Assembly: GCA_965223355.1 (NCBI GenBank)
Contig: CBDCWE010000003.1
Span: forward strand, 3,534,001-3,598,000
Direction of reading: 5' to 3'
From: Tectiglobus sp965223355
GTDB taxonomy: Bacteria > Pseudomonadota > Alphaproteobacteria > Rhizobiales > Hyphomicrobiaceae
DNA length: 64,000 nucleotides
Shown: positions 51,817 to 59,061 of the stretch, piece by piece
How positions within the stretch are numbered: position 1 is the stretch's first letter
How the letters are laid out: the number at the start of each line of letters is the position of its first letter
The notes under the pieces: generated by a model
Databases searched by the model: none
What the model was told of the DNA's origin: nothing
What the model saw: only the letters and a program-made list of their open reading frames with translations
Position numbers and translations under genes: made by a program

Positions 51817-53120
51817 TTGGATTCAGTTTCGAAAGTCCGAGATTCAGGTGTATCTGCGAGCAGAGCAACTCCTAGAGCGCGCATCATTTCAGGGGTCTGG
51901 ATGCTGTTGCCTTTGAAAAACCGCCCAACGAACTCGTCGACACGCCTGCAGATTTTCCGATCCAAATGGACGAACTCAAGCCGCTGGTTGACATCTCTAA
52001 ACGCATCCCCCCAACCCCGTACTTGGCGATCGACTGCATTCAGCGCCTGCACAAGATGCTGCTCAGCCCGGCGCGGCAACGTGGAATTCTTGCAAATCGC
52101 GTGCCTTGCCTCGCGCAGGCGTTCGTCGATATTAGCGAGCAATTCGATTTTGGCCTTTCGAGATGGGCTAACGTTGCCGTCGTGGAATCGAAACGACAAA
52201 AATTCAAACCCATCTTTCGTCAACCCTGCCGACGCTTTGGTGTTGCCTGGAAAAGGGGCGTGCGCCTCAAGGCCAAGTCTATGTAAGTGGGTAATAACCG
52301 CCTGCCACGATCGGCGCAGGCTTCTCTCGCTAGTGCCGAGCATGACGAAGTCGTCGATGTATCGTACCGTTGTTATCCTACGGTTGTTAAATTGGGCGTC
52401 AAAGTCGCGCAAAACGACATTCGCACAAAGTGCCGACAGCGAAGAACCCTGCGGTACGCCGATATCATCTGTAGGAAAAAGGCTAATCCACTGTCGTACC
52501 CTCGCTTCTTCAGCATTTGACAGCTCTACAACGAGGGCCTCTTTCACAAATTGGACGAACAATTCGTCCCGTGTTTGGCTCAGCAAATAAGCGAGTACAT
52601 CGGCAGTTGGAACGTTCGTGAAGAAATTTTTGATGTCCGAGCGAATGTAGTAGACGGCACCTTCCTTTATCGACCGCTGTATAAGCGCAACCGCGTCGTG
52701 GCTGCCGCGCCCGGGTATACCGCCAACCGATGTCGGTGTGTTCAATACAGTCGGTATCTCACCAAGTCTCTTTTCGACTCCCGGCTTCCGAGACTGAAGA
52801 ACATCTAAAATTGCTCGCTGAACTATTCGGTTGCGTACAGGCGAGATGACGATTGGTCTAGGTGTTTTGCCCTTTTTTGTCTTCAACACACCACGCTGTT
52901 TTGAAAAATGAAATTCGCCTCGGCGCATTCCCTCGTGCAAGGCCCGCAAGTGCCGGGACGGATTTTGATCGATTTCTCGCGCGTCGCGCAAGGTTTCACT
53001 ATCACGAGACGCGAGTGCGCGCCTTCTTACGGAATGCCAGGCACTCCACAAATTATCCAGACGACGAACGTGCCAGCACAAATCACGAGGTCTTTTGTTG
53101 GATTGGTCGGGGTTTTTCAT
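51813..53120 (-). CDS. Stand-alone reverse transcriptase
   Basis: A 435-residue RNA-directed DNA polymerase. Motifs in order: RPIVISPVRNRIVQRAILD (RT2), YYIRSDIKNFFTNVP (RT3, first Asp about 163), VPQGSSLSALCANVVL (RT4), RYIDDFVML (RT5 catalytic YIDD, about 254-257), then FEFLSFRFHDGN. The C-terminal RQVRGWGDAFRDVNQRLEF block looks like the X/thumb of group II-like RTs, but no En domain or intron structure is seen. It lacks the retron VTG and the DGR-type SQ motif in RT4. A free-standing RT, possibly a defence (DRT) type. G-rich ribosome site before ATG 53120. The stop comes from the MITE. Confidence 0.88.
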   Translation of the reverse strand: MKNPDQSNKRPRDLCWHVRRLDNLWSAWHSVRRRALASRDSETLRDAREIDQNPSRHLRALHEGMRRGEFHFSKQRGVLKTKKGKTPRPIVISPVRNRIVQRAILDVLQSRKPGVEKRLGEIPTVLNTPTSVGGIPGRGSHDAVALIQRSIKEGAVYYIRSDIKNFFTNVPTADVLAYLLSQTRDELFVQFVKEALVVELSNAEEARVRQWISLFPTDDIGVPQGSSLSALCANVVLRDFDAQFNNRRITTVRYIDDFVMLGTSERSLRRSWQAVITHLHRLGLEAHAPFPGNTKASAGLTKDGFEFLSFRFHDGNVSPSRKAKIELLANIDERLREARHAICKNSTLPRRAEQHLVQALNAVDRQVRGWGDAFRDVNQRLEFVHLDRKICRRVDEFVGRFFKGNSIQTPEMMRALGVALLADTPESRTFETESN

Positions 53121-53151
53121 TTGCCGCGCGTTCCCCCCGACCCCTCAGAAA

Positions 53152-53361
53152 TCAGCGTCTCCCGGAGCACGATGCCGAGCGTCTGCTCAGCTCCGTGGCG
53201 ATCCGCACGATGGCGGTAGGACCGACACCGCGCCTAGCCTCCGCACCGCCAACATCTCGCGACTTGGGGCCGAAGCCAGGAAAGGCTGAGATCACTATAC
53301 GACGTACAGCAATCAACGTCGCCGCCCAGTTAGGGCGGCGATAAATGAACCAGGTTGGCAT
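53152..53361 (-). CDS. Small ORF just upstream of the RT gene
   Basis: 69 codons, MPTWFIYRRPNWAATLIAVR then GFGPKSRDVGGAEARRGVG and IATELSRRSASCSGRR. AGGAGA lies nine bases before ATG 53361 and it ends 31 bp before the RT start, so it could be a leader gene of the RT. Its C-terminal 41 codons are copy 1 of the 127-bp direct repeat. Composition (Arg/Ser/Gly-rich) is not typical of a folded protein; it may instead be transcribed as RNA. Confidence 0.35.
   Translation of the reverse strand: MPTWFIYRRPNWAATLIAVRRIVISAFPGFGPKSRDVGGAEARRGVGPTAIVRIATELSRRSASCSGRR
53155..53281. repeat. 127-bp perfect direct repeat, copy 1
   Basis: Identical over 127 bp to 53508-53634, in the same orientation, beginning GCGTCTCCCGGAGCACGATG and ending GGGGCCGAAGCCAGGA. 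Starts 34 bp upstream of the RT start codon. Confidence 0.95.
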
Positions 53362-53507
53362 CTTGGCAGTCTCCTGCTTATCAGGTTTTTGACAATGTCA
53401 AGCGCCGCGTGGCCCCCGGCCCTTGCCGTATAAATTGTCCCATTCGCCGTGTGACATACACGAAAGTGCAGCGCGGCCACGGCATATAGGCCAAGGCTGA
53501 AGGGTCG

Positions 53508-53634
53508 GCGTCTCCCGGAGCACGATGCCGAGCGTCTGCTCAGCTCCGTGGCGATCCGCACGATGGCGGTAGGACCGACACCGCGCCTAGCCTCCGCACC
53601 GCCAACATCTCGCGACTTGGGGCCGAAGCCAGGA
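53508..53634. repeat. 127-bp perfect direct repeat, copy 2
   Basis: Second identical copy, 226 bp from the first. Its far edge (53634) abuts the cut 3' end of the possible RT fragment at 53651. Confidence 0.95.
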
Positions 53635-53650
53635 TCAACAGTCAATGAGT

Positions 53651-53854
53651 TTATAATGATTCGTAAGAAATCAAGGCGATACTGAAGTGGTGGTACATAC
53701 GTCCACGGAACCACCAAATCTTTTTCAGTTCTTCCGCCGATAGGTCGAGATGCGCTAGGAGAGCTGCTTCACTAGACAATTCAGGAGGCAGCGGAACTCG
53801 AGAGACGGTAGAACCAAAGAAAGGTGCTAGCACGAGGTCTACCCCTCCAATCAC
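53651..53854 (-). pseudogene. Possible N-terminal fragment of a second (retron-type) reverse transcriptase
   Basis: 67 codons on the minus strand: LPPELSSEAALLAHLDLSAE, ELKKIWWFRGRMYHHFSIA, then a stop. The block HLxLSxxELKKIWWF..MYHHFSI is like the region just before the RT palm in retron-type and related RTs, where basic residues and RRI.AP would follow. Here the homology ends and TAA comes after LISYESL. If right, an RT gene was cut at the edge of the direct repeat. This is recognition by memory of the family pattern, not a search result. Confidence 0.4.
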
Positions 53855-54277
53855 GCCAGGTGCTCAGTGTCGTTTGGCGCGCACGATATGTGCTGACGTT
53901 AGCTCTTACGCCGCAGTTACTACAGCGCGTATGCGAGAGTAGACCTCGTCGAATAGCACATTAGCACTGCACCGCGGATTCCATCGTGGAAATCACGTTT
54001 ATCCACAATGCGGGATGTCTTCTGGTCAATAAAAAGCTGACCACTGCGACAAGCGCTGTGCCAACATGAGACGACTTCCCCTTCTGGGATATCGCTGCCG
54101 AATTGGCCGCTTTGTCGCGATGGGACCGGACGGCAGGACATGGCCCAAGTCCAATGTCGTCACGTTGGGCGCGGCCAGCTTTGGGCTGAGGGAAAGGTGG
54201 ACGAACTTGATCGTTTTGAATCGACTTGGGCACGGTTGCCGATCTTGTGTTGGGGGGCTCGGCGGCAGTTTGGTTGG
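53855..54277. other. Intergenic, no gene supported
   Basis: About 420 bp between the possible RT fragment and the MT-A70 gene. Short frames on both strands show no family pattern. Possible site of the boundary between the RT island and the phage-type region. Confidence 0.35.
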
Positions 54278-54931
54278 TTATGTTTTGGCGTCAAACGATG
54301 AATTGTAGATGTGTTGGACGGCCGTGCTGACGTCTTGCGCCGAGTTGATCTTGGAGGGTTGGCGGCGGCGGTATTTGCCAGGCGCGTCCGGTGCCACCTG
54401 CTTGCCGATCGCATCCCAACCGTTGCGCTTTTCGCGGGCGAAGAGTTCGAGGTAAGGCCCGTCGACCAGGCGCTCGATGCGCTCGTAGATCTCGACCGGT
54501 TTGCGGCTGTGCTGGCGACGTTCGCTGACAAGCAGGCGGCGCACATCCTTGGCAAGGCGCGGCGGGCGCCCGCGTGTGCCGAGCAGGCAAAGTTCGGGAT
54601 TTGCCCTGGTCCAGTAGCCGAGACCAACGAAGAAGGGATCATCCGCGATCGTCCTGTCGCGGCCGTTCTTGTTGATCTTGACCCAGTTGAAGGCAACCGT
54701 TTTGTAGGTGAAGCCCCAGCTCCTCATGAGCGCGATGCCGTCCGGCAGCATTGGATCGGTTACCCACAGAAAGAGTGCGCAGTCCTTGGCGGCGTAGTCT
54801 TTGACCGGGACGGCTTTGAGCGCTTCGAGGGAGAGGACATCGTAGTGTGATATGGCGGCCCGACCGGTGCCTTTGGCGCTGAAATTCTTGAAGTACCAGG
54901 GTGGGTCGGCGAGGATGGCTCCGTATTTCAA
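54278..54931 (-). CDS. MT-A70-family adenine-N6 DNA methyltransferase
   Basis: A 217-residue protein starting (TTG) MKYGAILADPPWYFKNFSAK: the DPPW catalytic motif is at residues 9-12, KDCALFLWVTDPML and GRPPRLAKDVRRLL follow, and the C-terminal SAM part contains RKPVEIYERIERLVDGPYLELFAR. The protein is a phage/island-type DNA methylase. The frame opens further upstream (54970), but TTG 54931 overlaps the stop of the upstream remnant (TTGA), and the homologous N-terminus begins there. Confidence 0.88.
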   Translation of the reverse strand: MKYGAILADPPWYFKNFSAKGTGRAAISHYDVLSLEALKAVPVKDYAAKDCALFLWVTDPMLPDGIALMRSWGFTYKTVAFNWVKINKNGRDRTIADDPFFVGLGYWTRANPELCLLGTRGRPPRLAKDVRRLLVSERRQHSRKPVEIYERIERLVDGPYLELFAREKRNGWDAIGKQVAPDAPGKYRRRQPSKINSAQDVSTAVQHIYNSSFDAKT

Positions 54932-55170
54932 TTGAAGAGCGCCCCTTGTTCCGTCTCGCGGCCGACCCATCCGAGCAAACGCTCGCGGAAATGAGCATTC
55001 ACGGATTCGACCTTTTCGTAAATTCCATGACCGATGAAATGGTTGATTTCCCTACCTCCAAGGTAGACCTGCGGCGGTGATTTGGGAACGCGGCAGCCAA
55101 CGCCGCATCATGCGTGTCATCCCATTCAACGTCTTGGTCGCGCAACCGGCACTCGAGCACTGTCAAGACC
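54928..55170 (-). pseudogene. Frameshifted unknown phage-type gene
   Basis: Two coding-like pieces: from about 55168, VLECRLRDQDVEWDDTHDAA, then after a shift near 55070, PPQVYLGGREINHFIGHG, YEKVESVNAHFRERLLGW and VGRETEQGALFN, stop at 54928. Codon use and amino-acid pattern look genuine, but no single frame spans both and no start is clear. It was probably one gene translated into the methylase. Confidence 0.4.
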
Positions 55171-55172
55171 GT

Positions 55173-55232
55173 CTCAGTCGTCTTTCGGCATGCGTTTGAG
55201 ATCTGTGATCCGCGCGCCGTAGACGACCCTCA
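55173..55232 (-). pseudogene. Truncated toxin-like ORF (19 codons)
   Basis: MRVVYGARITDLKRMPKDD, starting at an ATGA overlap with the antitoxin-like gene. The beginning resembles ParE/RelE toxins (MRVVFSPRAL..). If so, the toxin has been reduced to its first strand and helix. Confidence 0.3.
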
Positions 55233-55457
55233 TGTGCGGTTGCGGTTCCAGAAGGCTGCCATGTCGGCATCCGACACGATGCGGCCGGCATCGAGATCGA
55301 CAAGGCCTTCGCGGACCAAACGGCGCTCCTCGTCCGACAATTTATAAACATCATCGCCGGCTGCAGCGATCTGTTCCAAGACTTCGGCAGCATACCGCTG
55401 GCGTTCCTCGGACAGGGCCTTGACCTTGTCGATTGCGTTTTCGAGAACCTTTATCAT
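55230..55457 (-). CDS. Antitoxin-like protein (ParE/RelE partner type)
   Basis: A 75-residue protein: a helical N-terminus MIKVLENAIDKVKALSEERQ, then DVYKLSDEERRLVREGLVDL, and a tail DADMAAFWNRNRT. It matches the pattern of small antitoxins with YxLSDEERxLVxEGLxxxxxGxxxSDxxVxAxF. No complete toxin is present downstream, only a 19-codon remnant. Confidence 0.65.
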   Translation of the reverse strand: MIKVLENAIDKVKALSEERQRYAAEVLEQIAAAGDDVYKLSDEERRLVREGLVDLDAGRIVSDADMAAFWNRNRT

Positions 55458-55466
55458 AGCGCCAGT

Positions 55467-55598
55467 CTACCAATTTCGAGGCGCCACGTCATCACGTCCC
55501 ACACCTGGTCCCACCCTGGCCATGCAGCGGATGGTGTTGGTCTTGCGGAATGCCGCCACCTGCGGAGCGAATTGAGCCTTGAAGTTGATGGCAACCAT
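55467..55598 (-). CDS. Small phage-type gene, shortened
   Basis: 43 codons, MVAINFKAQFAPQVAAFRKT then NTIRCMARVGPGVGRDDVAP. GAGGG lies just before ATG 55598. The start resembles phage proteins that begin MxAINFKAxFxPxVxxGxKxxTIR (ASCH-like, around 80 residues), so the C-terminal half has been lost. Confidence 0.45.
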   Translation of the reverse strand: MVAINFKAQFAPQVAAFRKTNTIRCMARVGPGVGRDDVAPRNW

Positions 55599-55599
55599 C

Positions 55600-55761
55600 T
55601 CAACCCTCTTTCTTGATGGCAGCTGGAGCAACCCAACGCAACTCATACACGCCGGCTGCATGACGAACTCCGTTAATCGTCACGTCTTGCGCCAGAACCA
55701 GCCGGCCGCCGTTCGAATAAGCCTCATGCAAGGCATCAATGAGCGCATCCGTGTGATCCAT
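55600..55761 (-). CDS. 53-residue hypothetical phage protein
   Basis: MDHTDALIDALHEAYSNGGR, LVLAQDVTINGVRHAAG, VYELRWVAPAAIKKEG. Not recognised; an alpha then beta-hairpin pattern. Its ATG overlaps the stop of the upstream gene (TGATG) and its stop is two bases before the next ATG. The tight packing supports it as real despite its length. Confidence 0.6.
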   Translation of the reverse strand: MDHTDALIDALHEAYSNGGRLVLAQDVTINGVRHAAGVYELRWVAPAAIKKEG

Positions 55762-56126
55762 CACGCGCGGCCCCGGCCAGCGACGGTTGCCTTGGCGCGC
55801 TCATGCAGTTGCAGCTCGCCATTGCGAGCCTCAACGTAACGGTTGCGCGCCGCGGTGGCCTCGAGCTCGAGCGCGTTGGCCTTGCGGCGTGCCGCATCGA
55901 GCTCAGCCGCCAGGTCCGGCGCCAACGCCTGCGTCCTGGCGTTGTGTTCATCGCTGATGGCCCGGCTCACCAGGCCGATCATGAATGCCTGCCACTCAGG
56001 GCAAGGCGGCGCGATGCGGCCGCGGTTGAGCTCAGCGAAGTGGTGCAGCCCGCTGGCGATGGTACGGGCCTGCTCTTCAGGCGTACCCGTGATGGCGTCA
56101 TTCCAGTTGGTCGGAAAAATCAGCAT
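55761..56126 (-). CDS. Phage-type hypothetical protein, coiled-coil C-terminus
   Basis: 121 residues starting MLIFPTNWNDAITGTPEEQA. The first half is helical (RTIASGLHHFAELNRGR, EWQAFMIGLVSRAISDEHNA); the second (ELDAARRKANALELEATAARN) is a probable coiled coil. ATG 56126 overlaps the upstream stop (TAATG). Function unknown. Confidence 0.6.
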   Translation of the reverse strand: MLIFPTNWNDAITGTPEEQARTIASGLHHFAELNRGRIAPPCPEWQAFMIGLVSRAISDEHNARTQALAPDLAAELDAARRKANALELEATAARNRYVEARNGELQLHERAKATVAGRGRA

Positions 56127-56764
56127 TAGAGCCTCGCCCTCCTTTGCATGATGTCGCGGGCTTTGCGCTTGACGGCGGCCTCGTGATAATCGCGGTTGAA
56201 CACCTCGAAGCCGGCCAGCGCGTCCTCGCAGCGCATGAGCACGTCCTGCATGATCGCCACCCACCAGCCCTCGATTTCGCCAAAGTCCATGGCGTTGCGG
56301 AAACGATGGCGCAGCGGGTCGGCATCAACTTGGCTTTCGCGCCCGCACAATGCTTCGTCGATCTCGGCCTTGAGGCGGTCGGCGCCGGCCTTGCTGTTGA
56401 CGCCGATGACGGCCAGGCGCACGGCGCGCTGTGCGGCTTGCTGGTTGTCATAGACGACGCCGGCGCGGCGCCAGTCGGAGACGCGCTCGACGTGCACCGG
56501 CCAATGACCGCGGTTGTCACCGAAATGGCGCGGTGCCGGGCGCTCGAGGGCCACCAGCACCACCCAGTGATGATCGAGCTGCCTTTCGGCCTCAACCTCA
56601 TCAGCCGTGCGCCGCGGCCGCCGTGGCGTCTCATCGACGAACTCGAAGTCGACACTCTCATGCGGGTCGGGCTCAGGCCTGGGCGGCGGCGGCGCAATCT
56701 CGCTTGCCACCGTCAAGCCGTGTCGTTCAGCCAGCTCTTGCCGGCGGCTCAATTCCGGGTCCAT
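56126..56764 (-). CDS. Phage-type hypothetical protein
   Basis: 212 residues. Acidic/proline-rich N-terminus (PPPPRPEPDPHESVDFEF), then a basic stretch (TPRRPRRTADEVEAERQL), then a mixed fold (HHWVVLVALERPAPRHFGDN, SDWRRAGVVYDNQQAAQRAV, GWWVAIMQDVLMRCEDALAG). Not recognised. It is translationally packed with both neighbours. Confidence 0.55.
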   Translation of the reverse strand: MDPELSRRQELAERHGLTVASEIAPPPPRPEPDPHESVDFEFVDETPRRPRRTADEVEAERQLDHHWVVLVALERPAPRHFGDNRGHWPVHVERVSDWRRAGVVYDNQQAAQRAVRLAVIGVNSKAGADRLKAEIDEALCGRESQVDADPLRHRFRNAMDFGEIEGWWVAIMQDVLMRCEDALAGFEVFNRDYHEAAVKRKARDIMQRRARL

Positions 56765-57646
56765 CTATCTCCCCTGCTCCTGCCAGGCCTGCTGACGCGC
56801 CAGAACGGCGGCGTCGACGTCCGTGATCACACTGGCGCCAGGGCCGTTGGCGGCGGCGGTTACAATCTCGATGCTGTGCTTGTAACGCCGGCGGGCCCAC
56901 TCATGGGAGCGGCCCATGCGTTCGCCCAACGTGCGCCAGGTGTAGCCCCACGATTTCAGCACCACCAGTTTCTGTTCGATGTTCAGCTGGCCGGGTCGCC
57001 AGTCGGGCGGCCGCCGGTTGGCCGGGTTAAGCGCCGTGAGCCAGCCCAGCGCCACCCACCAGTCGTCGCGGTCGCGCCGGTTTGCAATGAACGCGCGCAG
57101 CTCAATGGGGGCTGCGTAGTCACTGCTATCGCCGACAATCTCATGCGCCGGCCAACTTGATTTGGCGGCCAGGCGGAATTGCCTGACGATGCCCGGCACG
57201 CGCGATGTCTTGAGGCCGCGCAGCACCCGGTGCTCGGCCTCGCGCCGGCTGATGGCGCCGGCCGGTGCATACTGAAACGGCCAATCGCGATCGGCGCTCG
57301 CGCCCGCCTCATCACCAACAACCTCAACCGGCAGTGCGTGGGCCGGCGAGGGCACCAGCTTTGACACCACGATCGGCTGCAATGGCTGCCAGTGGGTCGG
57401 TAGATCGCTGGCCGGGATGCGTGCCGGCTCCGGCCGCGAACAGTCGATGAACATGCGCACCAGGCGGGTGCTGTGGAGCGGTGAGGGTGCGCGCCCGCGC
57501 CGTCCCCTGGCGCCGCGCGGATCGCCCCAGCACCAGAACCCGGGCACCGCCCAGCCGCGGCCGACCAGAACGGCGCGGGTGTTCGCAGCCAGCGAGCAGA
57601 TGTCGAATTCCTGCACCGCCACGTTCAATGATCCCCCCGCCCACAA
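56765..57646 (-). CDS. Phage-type protein with a DUF6362-like C-terminus
   Basis: 293 residues if TTG 57646 is the start. N-terminal VAVQEFDICSLAANTRAVL may be part of the fold. The C-terminal 110 residues have DDWWVALGWLTALNPANRRP, QLNIEQKLVVLKSWGYTWRT and LGERMGRSHEWARRRYKHS, a homeodomain-like helix-turn-helix pattern seen in phage DUF6362 proteins. Probably DNA-binding. Start uncertain. Confidence 0.55.
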   Translation of the reverse strand: MWAGGSLNVAVQEFDICSLAANTRAVLVGRGWAVPGFWCWGDPRGARGRRGRAPSPLHSTRLVRMFIDCSRPEPARIPASDLPTHWQPLQPIVVSKLVPSPAHALPVEVVGDEAGASADRDWPFQYAPAGAISRREAEHRVLRGLKTSRVPGIVRQFRLAAKSSWPAHEIVGDSSDYAAPIELRAFIANRRDRDDWWVALGWLTALNPANRRPPDWRPGQLNIEQKLVVLKSWGYTWRTLGERMGRSHEWARRRYKHSIEIVTAAANGPGASVITDVDAAVLARQQAWQEQGR

Positions 57647-57870
57647 CGCGCGCAGATGCTAAGGCCGGTGCCGTGATAGGCTGGCGAGCGATTGCGCCCG
57701 GACCACACGGCCCGCCGGCAGATATGGTAGCGGTGGTCCGGGGGCGGTGTTCGTCGCTGATGGCGGCGGCTCTGCGCCGACCTGGTCAGCACGACACTGA
57801 AGACGGCCGCCAGCACAGCCATTGCCGCCATGCCGACTACCACAATGAACGCCAGATCATCCTCCACCAT
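57625..57870 (-). CDS. Small membrane protein (phage-type)
   Basis: 81 residues starting MVEDDLAFIVVVGMAAMAVL. One membrane helix then a basic Arg/His-rich tail (RSAQSRRHQRRTPPPDHRYH) with several Cys/His pairs. Start overlaps nothing but lies in the same tight operon. Role unknown. Confidence 0.4.
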   Translation of the reverse strand: MVEDDLAFIVVVGMAAMAVLAAVFSVVLTRSAQSRRHQRRTPPPDHRYHICRRAVWSGRNRSPAYHGTGLSICARCGRGDH

Positions 57871-57905
57871 GTCAGAGCCCCCGCCCCTCTTGTCGCTGCA
57901 CCAGG

Positions 57906-58268
57906 TCAGCGAATAAGTCCCCACGCCTCGAGATGCCTGAGCGCATCATCGAGCCCCCACGCGATGGCCGCACGGCCACCGGCCTTCACCCACTGGTCTT
58001 GAAAGATGGTTTGGCTGGGCTGCACGCGGCCACCCGCCCGCTTGAGCTCGAGCGCAAAGGCAATGCCGTTGTGCAGCAACACCAGATCACTGGTGCCGGC
58101 GACCACGCCCATGCCCTTGAGCCGTGCCCCCGTCGTCCGCGTGCGCCCTTCACCGTTGGCAGGGTGGAAAAACACCACTCCCGGCACCGCGCGCGCCTGC
58201 AGGTGCGAGACCACCGTTTTGTGAATGGCCTCCTCACTGACGTTCGCCAGTGCTGCAGCTGCGCCCAT
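57906..58268 (-). CDS. VRR-NUC-domain nuclease
   Basis: 120 residues: FFHPANGEGRTRTTGARLK, the catalytic GVVAGTSDLVLL...FALELKRAGG (PD-ExK variant: Asp in SDL, Glu-Leu-Lys in ALELK), and QDQWVKAGGRAAIAWGLDD. This is the minimal VRR-NUC fold found in phages and FAN1-like nucleases. ATG 58268 overlaps the upstream stop. Confidence 0.85.
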   Translation of the reverse strand: MGAAAALANVSEEAIHKTVVSHLQARAVPGVVFFHPANGEGRTRTTGARLKGMGVVAGTSDLVLLHNGIAFALELKRAGGRVQPSQTIFQDQWVKAGGRAAIAWGLDDALRHLEAWGLIR

Positions 58269-58471
58269 CACATGCTCCCCGTTGAACCGTAACCATCGGC
58301 GAAGTGTTCGCGTTGCTCTTCAACCACGGTCACGTGGGCGAGGTGCCAATCACCCGAGGCCCGCCGAGGTGCGCACTCTCGCATGAGCCACGGCGCCACC
58401 TGCTGTTGCCACCCACCCGCCAACGCATTGCCGTTGCCCAGCGCCGGCGGGCACCTCATGTGATGGCTCAT
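58268..58471 (-). CDS. Small hypothetical phage protein
   Basis: 67 residues, MSHHMRCPPALGNGNALAGG, QQQVAPWLMRECAPRRASGD, EEQREHFADGYGSTGSM. It is linked to both neighbours by four-base overlaps (ATGA/TGATG), which supports translation. No family recognised. Confidence 0.5.
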   Translation of the reverse strand: MSHHMRCPPALGNGNALAGGWQQQVAPWLMRECAPRRASGDWHLAHVTVVEEQREHFADGYGSTGSM

Positions 58472-58827
58472 GTGGTGGCCGCCTTGTCTTTCCGGCGTTG
58501 CGTTGCGGTGGCCACTTCAGCGGTTGCCGCACGCGCGGCGCGGTAGGCCTCTTCCAGGTTGGTCGGCAGCTCAACGGCGCGGCGGTAGGTGTTGGTGACG
58601 GCATGCAGCTCGAGCTGCGCGGCGCGGTAGTCCTCGTCCTTGCGCAGCTCTTTGACCACCTGCGCCAGCGCCTTCATGTCATAGCCATCGGCCTTGGCTT
58701 CGGCCTTCACCTGCTTGAGGTCTTCCTGCAGGTCAGCGATGTCATCGAGCAGGCGGGCCCAGCGCTCGACAAACGACTTGAGCCGTTCGGCATAGTTGTT
58801 GCCCAGCTCTTCGACACCTTTAGTCAT
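58468..58827 (-). CDS. GapR-like protein (DUF2312)
   Basis: 119 residues. The N-terminal half YAERLKSFVERWARLLDDIA, LQEDLKQVKAEAKADGYDMK and LAQVVKELRKDEDYRA matches DUF2312/GapR, the alphaproteobacterial DNA-clamping protein that binds overtwisted AT-rich DNA. Here it is fused to a further 40 residues rich in Ala/Arg. A phage-encoded version may act in replication or packaging of phage DNA (inference). Confidence 0.82.
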   Translation of the reverse strand: MTKGVEELGNNYAERLKSFVERWARLLDDIADLQEDLKQVKAEAKADGYDMKALAQVVKELRKDEDYRAAQLELHAVTNTYRRAVELPTNLEEAYRAARAATAEVATATQRRKDKAATT

Positions 58828-59036
58828 GGTCGGCCCCCGTTGGCTTCAGCCACCACCAGAGGCGCAGCGCACATGGCGCCCACGACATAGGTGGTCTGGC
58901 CGTTCTCGAGCTCGAACGGCACCACCACATCCGTGGCCATGCGCTGCACCTCAGCGAAACACGCCGGCCCGTTCGGCGCGCTCAGCAACCCCACCCCGCC
59001 GTTCGCCAGGAACAGCACCAACAGCCACTCTTTCAT
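58824..59036 (-). CDS. Small exported phage-type protein
   Basis: 70 residues starting MKEWLLVLFLANGGVGLLSA with a signal-like helix. The rest, PACFAEVQRMATDVVVPFEL and YVVGAMCAAPLVV, has two Cys that could pair. It is packed by a 4-base overlap with the DUF2312 gene. Role unknown. Confidence 0.5.
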   Translation of the reverse strand: MKEWLLVLFLANGGVGLLSAPNGPACFAEVQRMATDVVVPFELENGQTTYVVGAMCAAPLVVAEANGGRP

Positions 59037-59061
59037 TGCCTTGCCCCTTTGTTGCTTTGCC

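Noticed and set aside
51813..53120. Group II intron or retron
   Set aside because: No domain V-like hairpin was seen around the RT, no endonuclease domain, no retron VTG motif and no clear msr/msd inverted repeats.
51813..53854. Diversity-generating retroelement (RT with template and variable repeats)
   Set aside because: The two 127-bp copies are identical, so there is no adenine-specific difference; the RT has QGS rather than the DGR SQ motif, and no avd-like or C-type-lectin target gene is visible.
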